From Corynebacterium striatum ATCC 6940 (lineage in GTDB: Bacteria > Actinomycetota > Actinomycetes > Mycobacteriales > Mycobacteriaceae): 46,362 bases of DNA. The notes beneath the pieces are model-generated. The model saw only the letters and a program-made list of their open reading frames with translations. It was not told the origin of the DNA and did not search any database. The position numbers were made by a program, and so were the translations under genes. The stretch covers positions 202,709 through 249,070 of the forward strand of contig NZ_GG667523.1 of NCBI RefSeq assembly GCF_000159135.1, given 5' to 3'. Below are positions 27,684-36,220 of this stretch, piece by piece (positions within the stretch are counted from its first letter, which is position 1; each line of letters begins with the position of its first letter).

Positions 27684-28013
27684 CTAGAGCTGCTTTTGAA
27701 TCTGCGCCACGATGTCAGACTTCGAACGAAGTCCAACAAATTCGTCGACCTTCTCACCGTTGCGGAAAATCAGCACGGAAGGGATTGACATGATCTGGAA
27801 CATGGCGCCAAGAGTGCGCTCTTCATCGACGTTGACCTTGACGACCTTGACGTCGTCACCAAGCTCGCCCGCGACATCATCGAGGATTGGGGAAAGCTTC
27901 TTGCAAGGGCCACACCATTCAGCCCAGAAGTCAACGACGACAGGCTTGGAGGCGGAGGACTCGATTACTTCGGTACGGAAGGAGTCGGTGGTTACGTTTT
28001 TTACGTTGCTCAT
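27684..28013 (-). CDS. trxA: Thioredoxin
   Basis: 109 residues with the active site WAEWCGPCKKLSP, the cis-proline block MSIPSVLIF and a C-terminal amphipathic helix. It reduces protein disulfides and is recycled by TrxB. It begins 6 bp after the trxB stop, so the two form an operon that a SigM-type promoter upstream of trxB would drive. This is the gene often called trxC in actinobacteria. Confidence 0.96.
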   Translation of the reverse strand: MSNVKNVTTDSFRTEVIESSASKPVVVDFWAEWCGPCKKLSPILDDVAGELGDDVKVVKVNVDEERTLGAMFQIMSIPSVLIFRNGEKVDEFVGLRSKSDIVAQIQKQL

Positions 28014-28019
28014 GAATGT

Positions 28020-28946
28020 TTAACGGCTTTCTGCGAGGAAATGTTCAGCATCGATGGCTGCGCGGCAGCCGGAGCCTGCTGCGGTAATAGCCTGCTGGTA
28101 GTGGTCATCGACCAAGTCGCCGCAGGCAAAGACACCCGGAAGGTTGGTCTTGGTGGAAGGCTGATCAACAACGACGTAGCCGCCTTCGTTGAGCGCAACT
28201 TGGCCTTCAAGGAAGGCGGAGCGCGGATCGTGGCCAATGGCAACGAACATTGCGGTTACGTCCAGCGTCGAAACCTCACCCGTGATTGCGTCCTTGATCT
28301 CGAGCCCGGCGACCTTGCCTTCGCCCTCGATCACACGCTCCACTGTCTTATTCGTAGCCCACTTGATCTGTGGATTGGCCTTTGCACGCTCCAGCATGAT
28401 CTTGGAAGCGCGGAAGTTCTCAGAGCGGTGGATGATGGTGACGGTCTCGGCGAACTTGGTGAGGAAGGTTGCTTCCTCCATTGCGGAGTCGCCGCCGCCC
28501 ACAACGGCGATGTTGTGGCCCTTGAAGAAGAAGCCGTCGCAGGTAGCGCAGGCGGAAACGCCACGGCCGGAAAGCTCTGCCTCGCCTGGAATGCCCAGGT
28601 AGCGTGGAGCGGCGCCGGTGGCGAGGATGACGGCGCGGGCCTCAAAGACCTCGTCGCCTACGTGCAGCTTCTTGATCTCGCCTTCGAGCTCGACCGAGTC
28701 AACAACCTCCATGCGCAGGTCAGCGCCGAAGCGGATTGCCTGGGAGCGCATTTCCTCCATGAGCTCTGGGCCCATGATGCCCTTCTGGAAGCCTGGGTAG
28801 TTCTCCACCTCGGTGGTGTTCATGAGCTCGCCGCCGTACTCGAAACCCTCGAATACGATCGGCTTGAGCTCAGCGCGCGCGGCATAAAGCGCAGCGGTGT
28901 AACCGGCAGGGCCGGAGCCTACGATGGCGACATCGTGGACGGTCAT
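28020..28946 (-). CDS. trxB: Thioredoxin reductase
   Basis: 308 residues, a low-molecular-weight flavoprotein. FAD site [16 protein letters not shown], redox-active CATC in [16 protein letters not shown] site [12 protein letters not shown] and FAD-closing [11 protein letters not shown] are all present. It transfers electrons from NADPH to thioredoxin. GGGAG precedes the ATG. A promoter matching the SigM consensus lies about 112 nt upstream. Confidence 0.97.
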   Translation of the reverse strand: MTVHDVAIVGSGPAGYTAALYAARAELKPIVFEGFEYGGELMNTTEVENYPGFQKGIMGPELMEEMRSQAIRFGADLRMEVVDSVELEGEIKKLHVGDEVFEARAVILATGAAPRYLGIPGEAELSGRGVSACATCDGFFFKGHNIAVVGGGDSAMEEATFLTKFAETVTIIHRSENFRASKIMLERAKANPQIKWATNKTVERVIEGEGKVAGLEIKDAITGEVSTLDVTAMFVAIGHDPRSAFLEGQVALNEGGYVVVDQPSTKTNLPGVFACGDLVDDHYQQAITAAGSGCRAAIDAEHFLAESR

Positions 28947-29057
28947 TTAAATAACTCCCTTGCAATGTACTGCTGGATCAACCCCACAGATCCTACCCGC
29001 GCTACGTTAAATAACGGGTATCAGAAACGGGGTTGATGCTTAAACGTGACCTCTCAT

Positions 29058-29086
29058 TCAACGAGAGGTCAGGGAGCGTTATTCCT
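29058..29086 (-). promoter_or_regulatory. SigM-type promoter for trxB-trxA
   Basis: On the minus strand AGGAAT (29086-29081), a 17-bp spacer and CGTTGA (29063-29058). This closely resembles the GGGAAT / YGTTGR promoters reported for SigM of Corynebacterium glutamicum. The -10 lies in the loop of a small inverted repeat GACCTCTC/GAGAGGTC. Confidence 0.6.
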
Positions 29087-29088
29087 TT

Positions 29089-29643
29089 TTAAGTATTTGC
29101 TCCCTGCAGCATTGCTTCTCGAAGCGCTCGCCGCGCCCGTGCGCGGCGGGACTTAATGGTGCCGGGAGCGACTCCCTGGAAAGCAGCTACTTCGGCGATG
29201 GCGTAGCCCTCGACGTCGGTCCAATACAGGGCCTCGCGGTGGTCTTTGTGGAGAAGCTCCATGGCCTCCCGGACGGCCAGTGTGTCCTCGAGGTTCTCGT
29301 TGGGGTTGTGAGCCAAGAGATGATTTCTGTCATCTTCGACAAAGTCCACGTCCAGCGAAGCATTTTCGCGGTTGGCTCGGTGGTTGAGGAAGTCATATCC
29401 CGAATTCATCACCAAACGGTGCAGCCATGTAGATAACGCGGATTCCCTGCGGTATTTGTGCAGGTTGCAGCTTGCGCGCAAGAGTGCTTCTTGGAGTACA
29501 TCCTGCGCATCGGTGTCGTTGTGCGTATAGCGTCGTGCCACCATGGTCAGCCTGGCACGGTGTCTTTCCACGATGAGCGAAAAGGCTTTGTTATCCCCTG
29601 CTATGAATGCGTCAACAAGTTCGTGATCACTGCGATCAGCCAT
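29089..29643 (-). CDS. sigM: ECF sigma factor SigM
   Basis: 184 residues. Region 2 (about 15-85) contains DAQDVLQEALLRA and YRRESALSTWLHRLVMN; region 4 (about 125-180) contains LHKDHREALYWTDVEGYAIAE in its first part and the helix-turn-helix GVAPGTIKSRRARARR. SigM controls disulfide-stress genes including trxB-trxC in C. glutamicum. It lies directly upstream of trxB. No anti-sigma gene lies between them, unlike the M. tuberculosis locus (Rv3912). GGGGGGAA precedes the ATG. Confidence 0.94.
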   Translation of the reverse strand: MADRSDHELVDAFIAGDNKAFSLIVERHRARLTMVARRYTHNDTDAQDVLQEALLRASCNLHKYRRESALSTWLHRLVMNSGYDFLNHRANRENASLDVDFVEDDRNHLLAHNPNENLEDTLAVREAMELLHKDHREALYWTDVEGYAIAEVAAFQGVAPGTIKSRRARARRALREAMLQGANT

Positions 29644-29659
29644 GTAGATTCCCCCCGGA

Positions 29660-29687
29660 TCAACAAGTACTTAAACCTGTTTTATCC
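29660..29687 (-). promoter_or_regulatory. Possible SigM-type promoter for sigM
   Basis: On the minus strand GGATAA (29687-29682), 16 bp, TGTTGA (29665-29660). The -10 fits YGTTGR and the -35 is one base off GGAATA-like sites. It suggests autoregulation. Confidence 0.4.
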
Positions 29688-29724
29688 GAGGGGTTCTACC
29701 GGACGCTAGCGAAGAGTGTCTACT

Positions 29725-32214
29725 CTATTGACCATTTTTCACGCGCAAGGTGCGGCGCAGGTGATCCTGGCACTCCAGCAGCACGCGGCGCAGCGCACGC
29801 GGACGCTCCTCGCGCAGGAATTCGTCGGTGGCGGCATCGGCCATCTCGAGCTCCGGGTAAAGGCCGCGGACCAGGCGATTGGCGATCTCGATCGGATGCT
29901 CCTGCCAGATCTTGTCGAGTACCTGGAAGAACTCCTCCGCAAAAGGCTCGGTGAGGTGCTTCGAACGCGGCGCATTGAATGCGGCGAGCAAGGAATCCAC
30001 CTCTGCGTTGGAGTAGGCGCCCGGCTCGCGGACCATGTCGAAGACCTCGCGCTTGCAGCCCGGGAAGGAGCGGGAAACGCCCAGGTAAGCAGCTGCACCG
30101 GTCAAAGTGTTGTCGCGCTCCTTCTCGGCGTCGAGTTCTTCCTGGGAGACCGCTTCGCGTGCCGCGAGCGCACGCAGCACCGCCCAGCGGATGTCGGGAT
30201 CGGTGGCGTCGTCAAGCACTGCGCGCAAACGGTCGTTGCCCGGCTCCGGGGTACTACCCAGCGCATTGATAGCGGCGCGGGTCAGCAGCAAGTGCGTATC
30301 CGTGCCCTTCTCCGCTTGCTGCAGCAGCTCCCAGATCTGGGTGGCATAATCCGGGGACTCCGGAAGGTAGTGGTTGACCGCGAATTGGGCGTTGGACAAA
30401 GCAGTGGTGAGCAGGGAGGGAGCCTCCCCTACGGCGTGCTTAAGCACGGTGTCGACGTAGTTTTGGGCCGGCCACTCGCCATCGCGGGTGAGGTTCCACA
30501 GGGAAGTCCAGATGACCGCGCGGGAGAGCTCGTCATCAATATCAGAGAGCTTGTCCTGGATGGTCTGCAAGGAGGTCTCGTCGAAGCGCACCTTGGCGTA
30601 GGTGTGGTCGCCGTCGTTAAGCAGCAACAGCGCCGGTGCCTGCAGGCCGGAAGCCTCGTCGACAATCGTGCGCGGGCCAGCGACATCGATGTCGAGGACT
30701 GCGTACTTGTGCAGGGAGGCGTCGAAAAGCGCAGCGTTCAAGCGGTGCGGACGCGTGCGGTCTTCTGCCTCGGCGAGGATCGCTAGCTCGGTGATCTTGT
30801 CACCCTCAACGTGCAGCTCCGGCGCCAGGGTGTCCGGGCCCCAGGTCTTGAGCCATGCGGTGGACCAGGCATCCAGGTCGCGGTCGGTGTGTTGCTTGAG
30901 GGCGCTGAGCAGATCGTCGAAGGTCGCGGCCGCAAAAGCATGGTTACGGAAGTAGTCGCGGGCGCCGGCGTAGAAGTTCTCGCGGCCCACGTAATGCACC
31001 AGCTGCTTGAGCACCGAAGCGCCCTTGGCGTAGGTGATGCCGTCGAAGTTCTGGCGGGCGGCGTCAACGTCAGGGATGTCTGCCTTGATGGGGTGCGTGG
31101 TGGGCAGCTGATCCTGCAGGTACGCCCAGTTCTTGCGCTGACCTGCGAAGTTGGTCCATGCCTCGGTGTATGCGGTGGCCTCGACGGAAGAATCTGCGCC
31201 CATGAACTCGGCAAAGGATTCCTTGAGCCATAGGTCATCCCACCACTGCGGGGTGACGAGATCGCCGAACCACATGTGGGACATCTCGTGAAGGATGGTG
31301 TTTGTGCGGCCCGCGCGCTGCGCACGGGTAGCGCGGGAGCGGAAAAGATAGGACTCGGTGAAGGTCACGAGGCCTGGGTTCTCCATGGCGCCGAGGTTGT
31401 ACTCGGGAACGAAGATGGAGTCATACTTGCCCCACGGGTACGGGAACTTGTAGGCCTCGTCGAAGAAATCCATACCCTGAGCGGTGATTTCCAGGATCTC
31501 GTCATCGAGGTAGCCCTCCATCGAGGCGCGCGCGAAGGCGCGGAGCTCGATGTCGCGCCAGGTGCGCGTCTTAACAATGTAGGGACCGGCGGCAAAGGAG
31601 GTTAGGTAGGTGGACAGCAGTGGGGTCTCGTTGAACTCCACGGTTACGGCGTTCGCGGCAGTTGCGTTTTCCGCTGCTTGGCGACGCACCTCCGGCTGAT
31701 TGGAGAGCACCTGCCAACCCTCTGGCGCGGTGATGGTGGTGTAGAAGACCGCCTTGAGATCCGGCTGGTCAAAGCACGGGAAGATGCGTCGGGCATCGGA
31801 TGGCTCCAAGTGGGAGTACAGGTAGGTGTTGCCGTCCGCGTTGTCCACCATGCGGTGCATGCCTTGGCCGGTGCGGGAGAACGCAGAGACACCTTGGATT
31901 TCCACGGTGATCTCTTCTCCCACCGGCAGCTCGTGGAGGTATATGCGACTGTCGTGGAAGTCGACCTCTACGTCCTCGCCCTGCACAGCGACCTTCGTAA
32001 CCTGCTCGCCGAGGTAGTCCACAAAGAGCTCGGGCTCCTGGGTGCTAAAGGTGATTCGGGAGGTTACAGGGAAGGTCAGGTTGTCTTGTGCTCCTGAAAC
32101 ATCGAGGTGGAGATGGTAGGAGCTGAGATCGATCGCCTGGGTGCGGGCGATGGCTTCAGCATGCGTGAGGCTGCCTGCCTGGTGAGAAGAGTTCGAGTTA
32201 GACATGACGGTCAT
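29725..32214 (-). CDS. pepN: Aminopeptidase N (M1 metallopeptidase)
   Basis: 829 residues. The exopeptidase motif GAMEN (275-279) and the zinc motif HEMSH (309-313) with Glu332 in WLKESFAE are present, followed by the long helical ERAP1-like C-terminal domain. It is cytoplasmic, with no signal peptide, and removes N-terminal residues from peptides. Two ATGs (32214 and 32205) are possible starts. In mycobacteria sigM lies next to mviN; here pepN and a yceI-like gene separate them. Confidence 0.95.
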   Translation of the reverse strand: MTVMSNSNSSHQAGSLTHAEAIARTQAIDLSSYHLHLDVSGAQDNLTFPVTSRITFSTQEPELFVDYLGEQVTKVAVQGEDVEVDFHDSRIYLHELPVGEEITVEIQGVSAFSRTGQGMHRMVDNADGNTYLYSHLEPSDARRIFPCFDQPDLKAVFYTTITAPEGWQVLSNQPEVRRQAAENATAANAVTVEFNETPLLSTYLTSFAAGPYIVKTRTWRDIELRAFARASMEGYLDDEILEITAQGMDFFDEAYKFPYPWGKYDSIFVPEYNLGAMENPGLVTFTESYLFRSRATRAQRAGRTNTILHEMSHMWFGDLVTPQWWDDLWLKESFAEFMGADSSVEATAYTEAWTNFAGQRKNWAYLQDQLPTTHPIKADIPDVDAARQNFDGITYAKGASVLKQLVHYVGRENFYAGARDYFRNHAFAAATFDDLLSALKQHTDRDLDAWSTAWLKTWGPDTLAPELHVEGDKITELAILAEAEDRTRPHRLNAALFDASLHKYAVLDIDVAGPRTIVDEASGLQAPALLLLNDGDHTYAKVRFDETSLQTIQDKLSDIDDELSRAVIWTSLWNLTRDGEWPAQNYVDTVLKHAVGEAPSLLTTALSNAQFAVNHYLPESPDYATQIWELLQQAEKGTDTHLLLTRAAINALGSTPEPGNDRLRAVLDDATDPDIRWAVLRALAAREAVSQEELDAEKERDNTLTGAAAYLGVSRSFPGCKREVFDMVREPGAYSNAEVDSLLAAFNAPRSKHLTEPFAEEFFQVLDKIWQEHPIEIANRLVRGLYPELEMADAATDEFLREERPRALRRVLLECQDHLRRTLRVKNGQ

Positions 32215-32256
32215 TTTAGAACCTGGCTGTGGCAGTGGCTAGCACTTAGTTGCATA

Positions 32257-32287
32257 CGAAAAACGCCCCAGGTTTTCCTGGGGCGTT
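32257..32287 (-). terminator. Terminator of the yceI-like gene
   Basis: On the minus strand AACGCCCCAGG and CCTGGGGCGTT form a perfect 11-bp stem with a 4-nt loop, followed by TTTCG. Confidence 0.85.
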
Positions 32288-32315
32288 GCGCGTTAGCAGC
32301 AGTGTGCTGTGTGAA

Positions 32316-32843
32316 TTACTGCTTGATTGCAGAGACCTCGAGCTCGATCTTGATCTCCTCGGAGACCAGGACGCCGCCGGTCTTCAGCGGTGCGTTGAAG
32401 TCGATGCCGTAATCAAGACGGTTGATCTTGGTGGTTGCCTCGAAGCCGAAGCGGGTGTTGCCGAACGGATCCTCAGCGAGGCCCTCGGTCTCAACGTCCA
32501 GGGTGACCGGCTTGGTAACGCCCTTGATGGTGAGGTCGCCGGTAACGGTGCCGTTGCCAGCCTCGTCAACGTTGAAGGAGGTAGCGGTGAAGGTCAGCTC
32601 CGGGTACTTCTCTACTGCGAAGAAGTCGTCGCCCTTAACGTGGCCGTCGCGGTCATCGTTGCCGGTGTTGATGGAAGCGGACTTGATGGTGACGTCAGCC
32701 TTGGAATCAGCGATGTTCTCTGCAACGGTGATGGTGCCCTCGAAGTCCTCGAACTTGCCGCGGGTCTTGGTAACCATTGCGTGGCGAGCAACGAAGCCGA
32801 TGGTGGTGTGTGCTGGGTCGAGTACGTAGGTACCTGCAATCAT
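32316..32843 (-). CDS. YceI family lipid-binding-like protein
   Basis: 175 residues. YceI lipocalin-like barrel: the opening GTYVLDPAHTTIGFVARHAM, then KFEDFEGTITVAEN, HVKGDDFFAVEKYPELTF, DLTIKGVTKPVTLD and the closing NRLDYGIDFN. Family members bind polyprenoid or amide ligands; many are periplasmic, but this one has no signal peptide and should be cytoplasmic. AGGAGA precedes the ATG. It stands alone between two terminators, so it is probably monocistronic. Confidence 0.92.
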   Translation of the reverse strand: MIAGTYVLDPAHTTIGFVARHAMVTKTRGKFEDFEGTITVAENIADSKADVTIKSASINTGNDDRDGHVKGDDFFAVEKYPELTFTATSFNVDEAGNGTVTGDLTIKGVTKPVTLDVETEGLAEDPFGNTRFGFEATTKINRLDYGIDFNAPLKTGGVLVSEEIKIELEVSAIKQ

Positions 32844-32927
32844 GATGTTCTCCTAAAAAATTCCGCTTTGTCTGTGACGGCGAGTTCCGGAAACGAGTTC
32901 TTGAAACCGCGCGGTCGAAACTGTCGT

Positions 32928-32975
32928 TTGTTGATGTAACAACATATAGCTTACTCGCGCCACTAAATTAGTCAA
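32928..32975 (-). promoter_or_regulatory. yceI-like gene promoter and inverted repeat
   Basis: On the minus strand TTGACT, a 16-bp spacer and TAAGCT, followed near the expected start of transcription by the inverted repeat TTGTT-ACATC-AACAA (32942-32928), a possible repressor site. Confidence 0.45.
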
Positions 32976-33000
32976 CGCTTGAAGTAATATTGCTATTTCC

Positions 33001-33039
33001 AAAAGGGAACGCCACCATGCCTGAGCTGGCATGATGGCG
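33001..33039 (-). terminator. Terminator of the nudix-DUF6049-murJ operon
   Basis: On the minus strand CGCCATCATGCC and GGCATGGTGGCG form a 12-bp stem with a 6-nt loop (one mismatch), followed by TTCCCTTTT. Confidence 0.8.
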
Positions 33040-33059
33040 CTATAAGGAGATGAATAAAA

Positions 33060-36000
33060 TTAGGACAAGCCCACGGTTTGTAGTTCGGAGACTGCGACCT
33101 TGCCGTCGAACATGATGAGGACTCCGTCGAAGCCCTTCTGCACCTTCTTCAGCTCGATGTCCTGCTTGCTGGCGCTGAGTTTGCCCTTAGCCAGCTCGGT
33201 GCCCTCGGGGTCCTCCGGATCAAACTTATCAGTGTTCACGCCATAGACGGTGAACTTAGTGCCCGTGGAACCGTACTGGCTAACCTGCAGCACATGCAGC
33301 TGAGTCGGCTTCTCCAAGGTAACGAGTGCGCCCTCGGCGATGTCCACTCGTGCGGAACCCTTGCCGTCGACGAGTGCCTTCTGTTCCTTGTTATCCGGAA
33401 CAGTGAACGCTGACTTTTCCTTGAGTAGCACCGGCGGGGTGTTCGGGAAGCTGGTCACGGTCTGCGTCGGCTTGGTTACGGGTGATTCCTCCCCCACCAA
33501 AGACATGATCCACGCGGTCAGTGCAGCCATACCCACAACAAAGATGGTGGCAAAGACGCCCAAGATGATCGCGCCCGATCCCGAGTAGCCGCGGCCACCG
33601 AAGCCTGGAGTGGCTTCAGGAGCTTCGACCTTTTCTTCATGCACTTCCAGAGTCTGCTCAGTCTCGTTTGCATATGCATGCAAGACCTTTGCGCGCTCCT
33701 CGAGCGACTGCTCAGAATGTGCAACGTCGCGTAGTTCCTGTGGCGTAGATGCCGTGGATTCGGTCAGCAACGTAATGGTGGAGTTGATTCCATCGACGTC
33801 CGTTTCCACACTATTGCGCTCGAGTACGGCAGGGAACGCCAGCTTGGCGACGCCGTCCGTAGCGATACGGATGCGGTTGCGGTTATCGATACCCAGTACA
33901 AGATCGTGCTCGTGCGCTGTAGTTGCGGCGTCGACCAGCGGAGCGAGCGCACGTGCTACTGCACGCGGATCGAGGTCGCCTTCTTCCGCAACCGTCTTAA
34001 GCGGCGTGCCCTCAATCCAGTCGGCCACCACAAGGCAACCCTGGCGGTAGGACAGAATCTGGATGTTGGATGCCACCGCTTCCAATCCAAGCTCGGCGAG
34101 TTTGCGGGTGTTGCGAGAAACGTCGGCAGAACGACGTGCTGCCACTGCTGGGGTTGCCGGAGCCATCGGAGCCTCGCCCGTTGTGTCTACGAAGGTCAGG
34201 GAAACGACGCGGCCGGTGGCTTGTTCGCGGGCCTTCCAGAAGCGAGCGCCGGGGACCGAACCGTAGTCGGCAAGGAGGCGGAAGCGTCCGTCGGATACTG
34301 GAGCACCTGGTACCAGGCGCGGGCCGCGGACAATGCCGGCCGACATAGGCGGTGGGACTGGCGAGGAGTTGAACGCATCCTGGTTGAAGATCGGTTGGAT
34401 TTCCTGGATCTCCGGCTCCTCGACCTCGATGGCTTCGGCGTCGTCGATCTTGATAAGACGGTTCATTCCCGGAATGCGCTGCAGCTGGCGGCCCAGGTTG
34501 ATAACCTCTGGCAAGCCGGAGCGTGAGAGCACCAGGCCAGTTGCAATAACGAAGGTAAGTCCTACCACCATCAAGCGGATGAGCTCGACGAAAGGCGGTA
34601 GGGAGTCCGGTAGAACGAGATTGATGACCATGTTGAGGACAAAGGCCACAACGAGGCCAGCTACGGAAGACAACGTGGCCCACAAGGTGGTGCCCAGGAC
34701 TTCCTTTCCACCGAGGCTGCCCAGCTTGCGCTTGAGGAGGAAGCCGCCGATAACCGCACCGGCAATGAAACCAAAGCCGTTTGCCGTACCCAGAAGAATA
34801 ACAACGCGCTCTGGGGAATCCGCCACGTGTGGTGCGAGCATGGATAGAACAACCTTGGTGAAGGTAATTCCGGCAATGATGAAGGTCGGTGTCCAGGCTT
34901 CTTCACGGGCATAGAACACGCGTAGATGCAGTAGCACCAACGCATAAGGAATAAGTGTAAATGCCGAGAAGCTGAGGGTTAGGCCCAGCAGCTCAGCGGC
35001 ATCTGCGTCAAAGGCACCGTACTGGAAGAGGCCGCGGGCAATCGGAATGCCGAATCCGGTCATAAAGATGACGATTGGAATCAGCGCGATGAAGGTCAGC
35101 TTGGTGCCTAGGGTGAGATCGCGTACGACGGCCTTGACGTCACCGTCCGCTGCATTGCGGGACAGGCGTGGCATGATTGCGGTGAGCAACGTGACGCCAA
35201 TAACGCCATATGGAACCTGCAGCAACAGCCATGCCTGCTGGTAAGTAAAGGGAGCACCTTTATCTGCCTGCGATGCAATACGCGAGGTGATGATGTAGCC
35301 CAGCTGGGATACGGCAACGTAAGCCACGATCGCCATGGCCATGCCGCCGAACTGCTTGAGGCGATCGTCCAAACCCCACAGCGGTTTGAGGTTGATGCCT
35401 GCCTTCTTTAAGTACGGGAACAAGATCAGGCATTGGACAATGACACCTAAAGTGGTACCCAGTGCCAGCAAGAGAACGTGAGGGTCAGAAACCGGAGATG
35501 GTGCCTCTGGGTGCAAGGACCCTGGTACCACTTGATATGCCACCAGCACCGCGATGGAGATGATGTTGTTGACCACCGGTGCCCAAGCACCAGGTCCAAA
35601 AACATTCTTGGTATTGAGTACCGCTTGGAAAAGCGCAAAGAGGCCGTAGAAGAAGATCTGCGGGAGAAGCAGATATGCGAAGGACGTTGCCTGGGTGGCA
35701 TTAACCTCGCCGTCATCTGTCAACATAATGGTTGTCAGTTGGGGCGCAAAAATGCATGAGGCCACCGTGACAATACCCAGCAAAGTGAACGCCAAGGTAA
35801 AGAGGCGACGTACAAAGTTCTCTCCCCTATCCGCGTCTTCCTTCTCGGCACGCACCAGGACTGGGACGACCAAGGAAGTTAGGACAGCTCCGAGGACAAT
35901 CTCAGTGATGAGGTTGGGAAGTTGGTTCGCTGTGGTGAACGCGGAAGAAATCGCGGGACCGAGCGACGAACCGATGAGAACGTTGCGCAGGAAGCCTGTG

Positions 36001-36200
36001 ATGCGGGAGATCAGCGTGGCAATCGCCATGGATCCGGTGGCGCGAACAACCGCGCCGTCGGAAGTAGCAGTCTCTACATGTTCGCCTTTCAACGCGGATT
36101 TGTCTTCCGCCACTGGCATCGGTGCAACCCTCTTTTCCGGCACAGGTGCCGGCGGCGTGGGCGTCACAATGCGACGACGAGAGCCATTTTCATTAGTCAT
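33060..36200 (-). CDS. murJ: Lipid II flippase MurJ fused to a pseudokinase and extracellular domain
   Basis: 1046 residues. A proline-rich cytoplasmic N-terminus, 14 or so membrane helices of the MurJ/MviN fold (about 55-580), a cytoplasmic protein-kinase-like domain (about 640-850), a short Glu-rich segment, one membrane helix (GAIILGVFATIFVVGMAALT) and an extracellular C-terminus. The kinase-like part lacks recognisable HRD and DFG motifs, so it is a pseudokinase, as in M. tuberculosis MviN (Rv3910), where its phosphorylated form binds FhaA. MurJ flips lipid II across the membrane. It lies 20 bp after the DUF6049 gene. Confidence 0.93.
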   Translation of the reverse strand: MTNENGSRRRIVTPTPPAPVPEKRVAPMPVAEDKSALKGEHVETATSDGAVVRATGSMAIATLISRITGFLRNVLIGSSLGPAISSAFTTANQLPNLITEIVLGAVLTSLVVPVLVRAEKEDADRGENFVRRLFTLAFTLLGIVTVASCIFAPQLTTIMLTDDGEVNATQATSFAYLLLPQIFFYGLFALFQAVLNTKNVFGPGAWAPVVNNIISIAVLVAYQVVPGSLHPEAPSPVSDPHVLLLALGTTLGVIVQCLILFPYLKKAGINLKPLWGLDDRLKQFGGMAMAIVAYVAVSQLGYIITSRIASQADKGAPFTYQQAWLLLQVPYGVIGVTLLTAIMPRLSRNAADGDVKAVVRDLTLGTKLTFIALIPIVIFMTGFGIPIARGLFQYGAFDADAAELLGLTLSFSAFTLIPYALVLLHLRVFYAREEAWTPTFIIAGITFTKVVLSMLAPHVADSPERVVILLGTANGFGFIAGAVIGGFLLKRKLGSLGGKEVLGTTLWATLSSVAGLVVAFVLNMVINLVLPDSLPPFVELIRLMVVGLTFVIATGLVLSRSGLPEVINLGRQLQRIPGMNRLIKIDDAEAIEVEEPEIQEIQPIFNQDAFNSSPVPPPMSAGIVRGPRLVPGAPVSDGRFRLLADYGSVPGARFWKAREQATGRVVSLTFVDTTGEAPMAPATPAVAARRSADVSRNTRKLAELGLEAVASNIQILSYRQGCLVVADWIEGTPLKTVAEEGDLDPRAVARALAPLVDAATTAHEHDLVLGIDNRNRIRIATDGVAKLAFPAVLERNSVETDVDGINSTITLLTESTASTPQELRDVAHSEQSLEERAKVLHAYANETEQTLEVHEEKVEAPEATPGFGGRGYSGSGAIILGVFATIFVVGMAALTAWIMSLVGEESPVTKPTQTVTSFPNTPPVLLKEKSAFTVPDNKEQKALVDGKGSARVDIAEGALVTLEKPTQLHVLQVSQYGSTGTKFTVYGVNTDKFDPEDPEGTELAKGKLSASKQDIELKKVQKGFDGVLIMFDGKVAVSELQTVGLS

Positions 36201-36220
36201 AAAAGGAACTAACTATCTCT

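Noticed and set aside
29716..30786. 356-residue plus-strand frame opposite pepN
   Set aside because: Shadow frame in high-GC coding DNA; pepN motifs are intact on the other strand.
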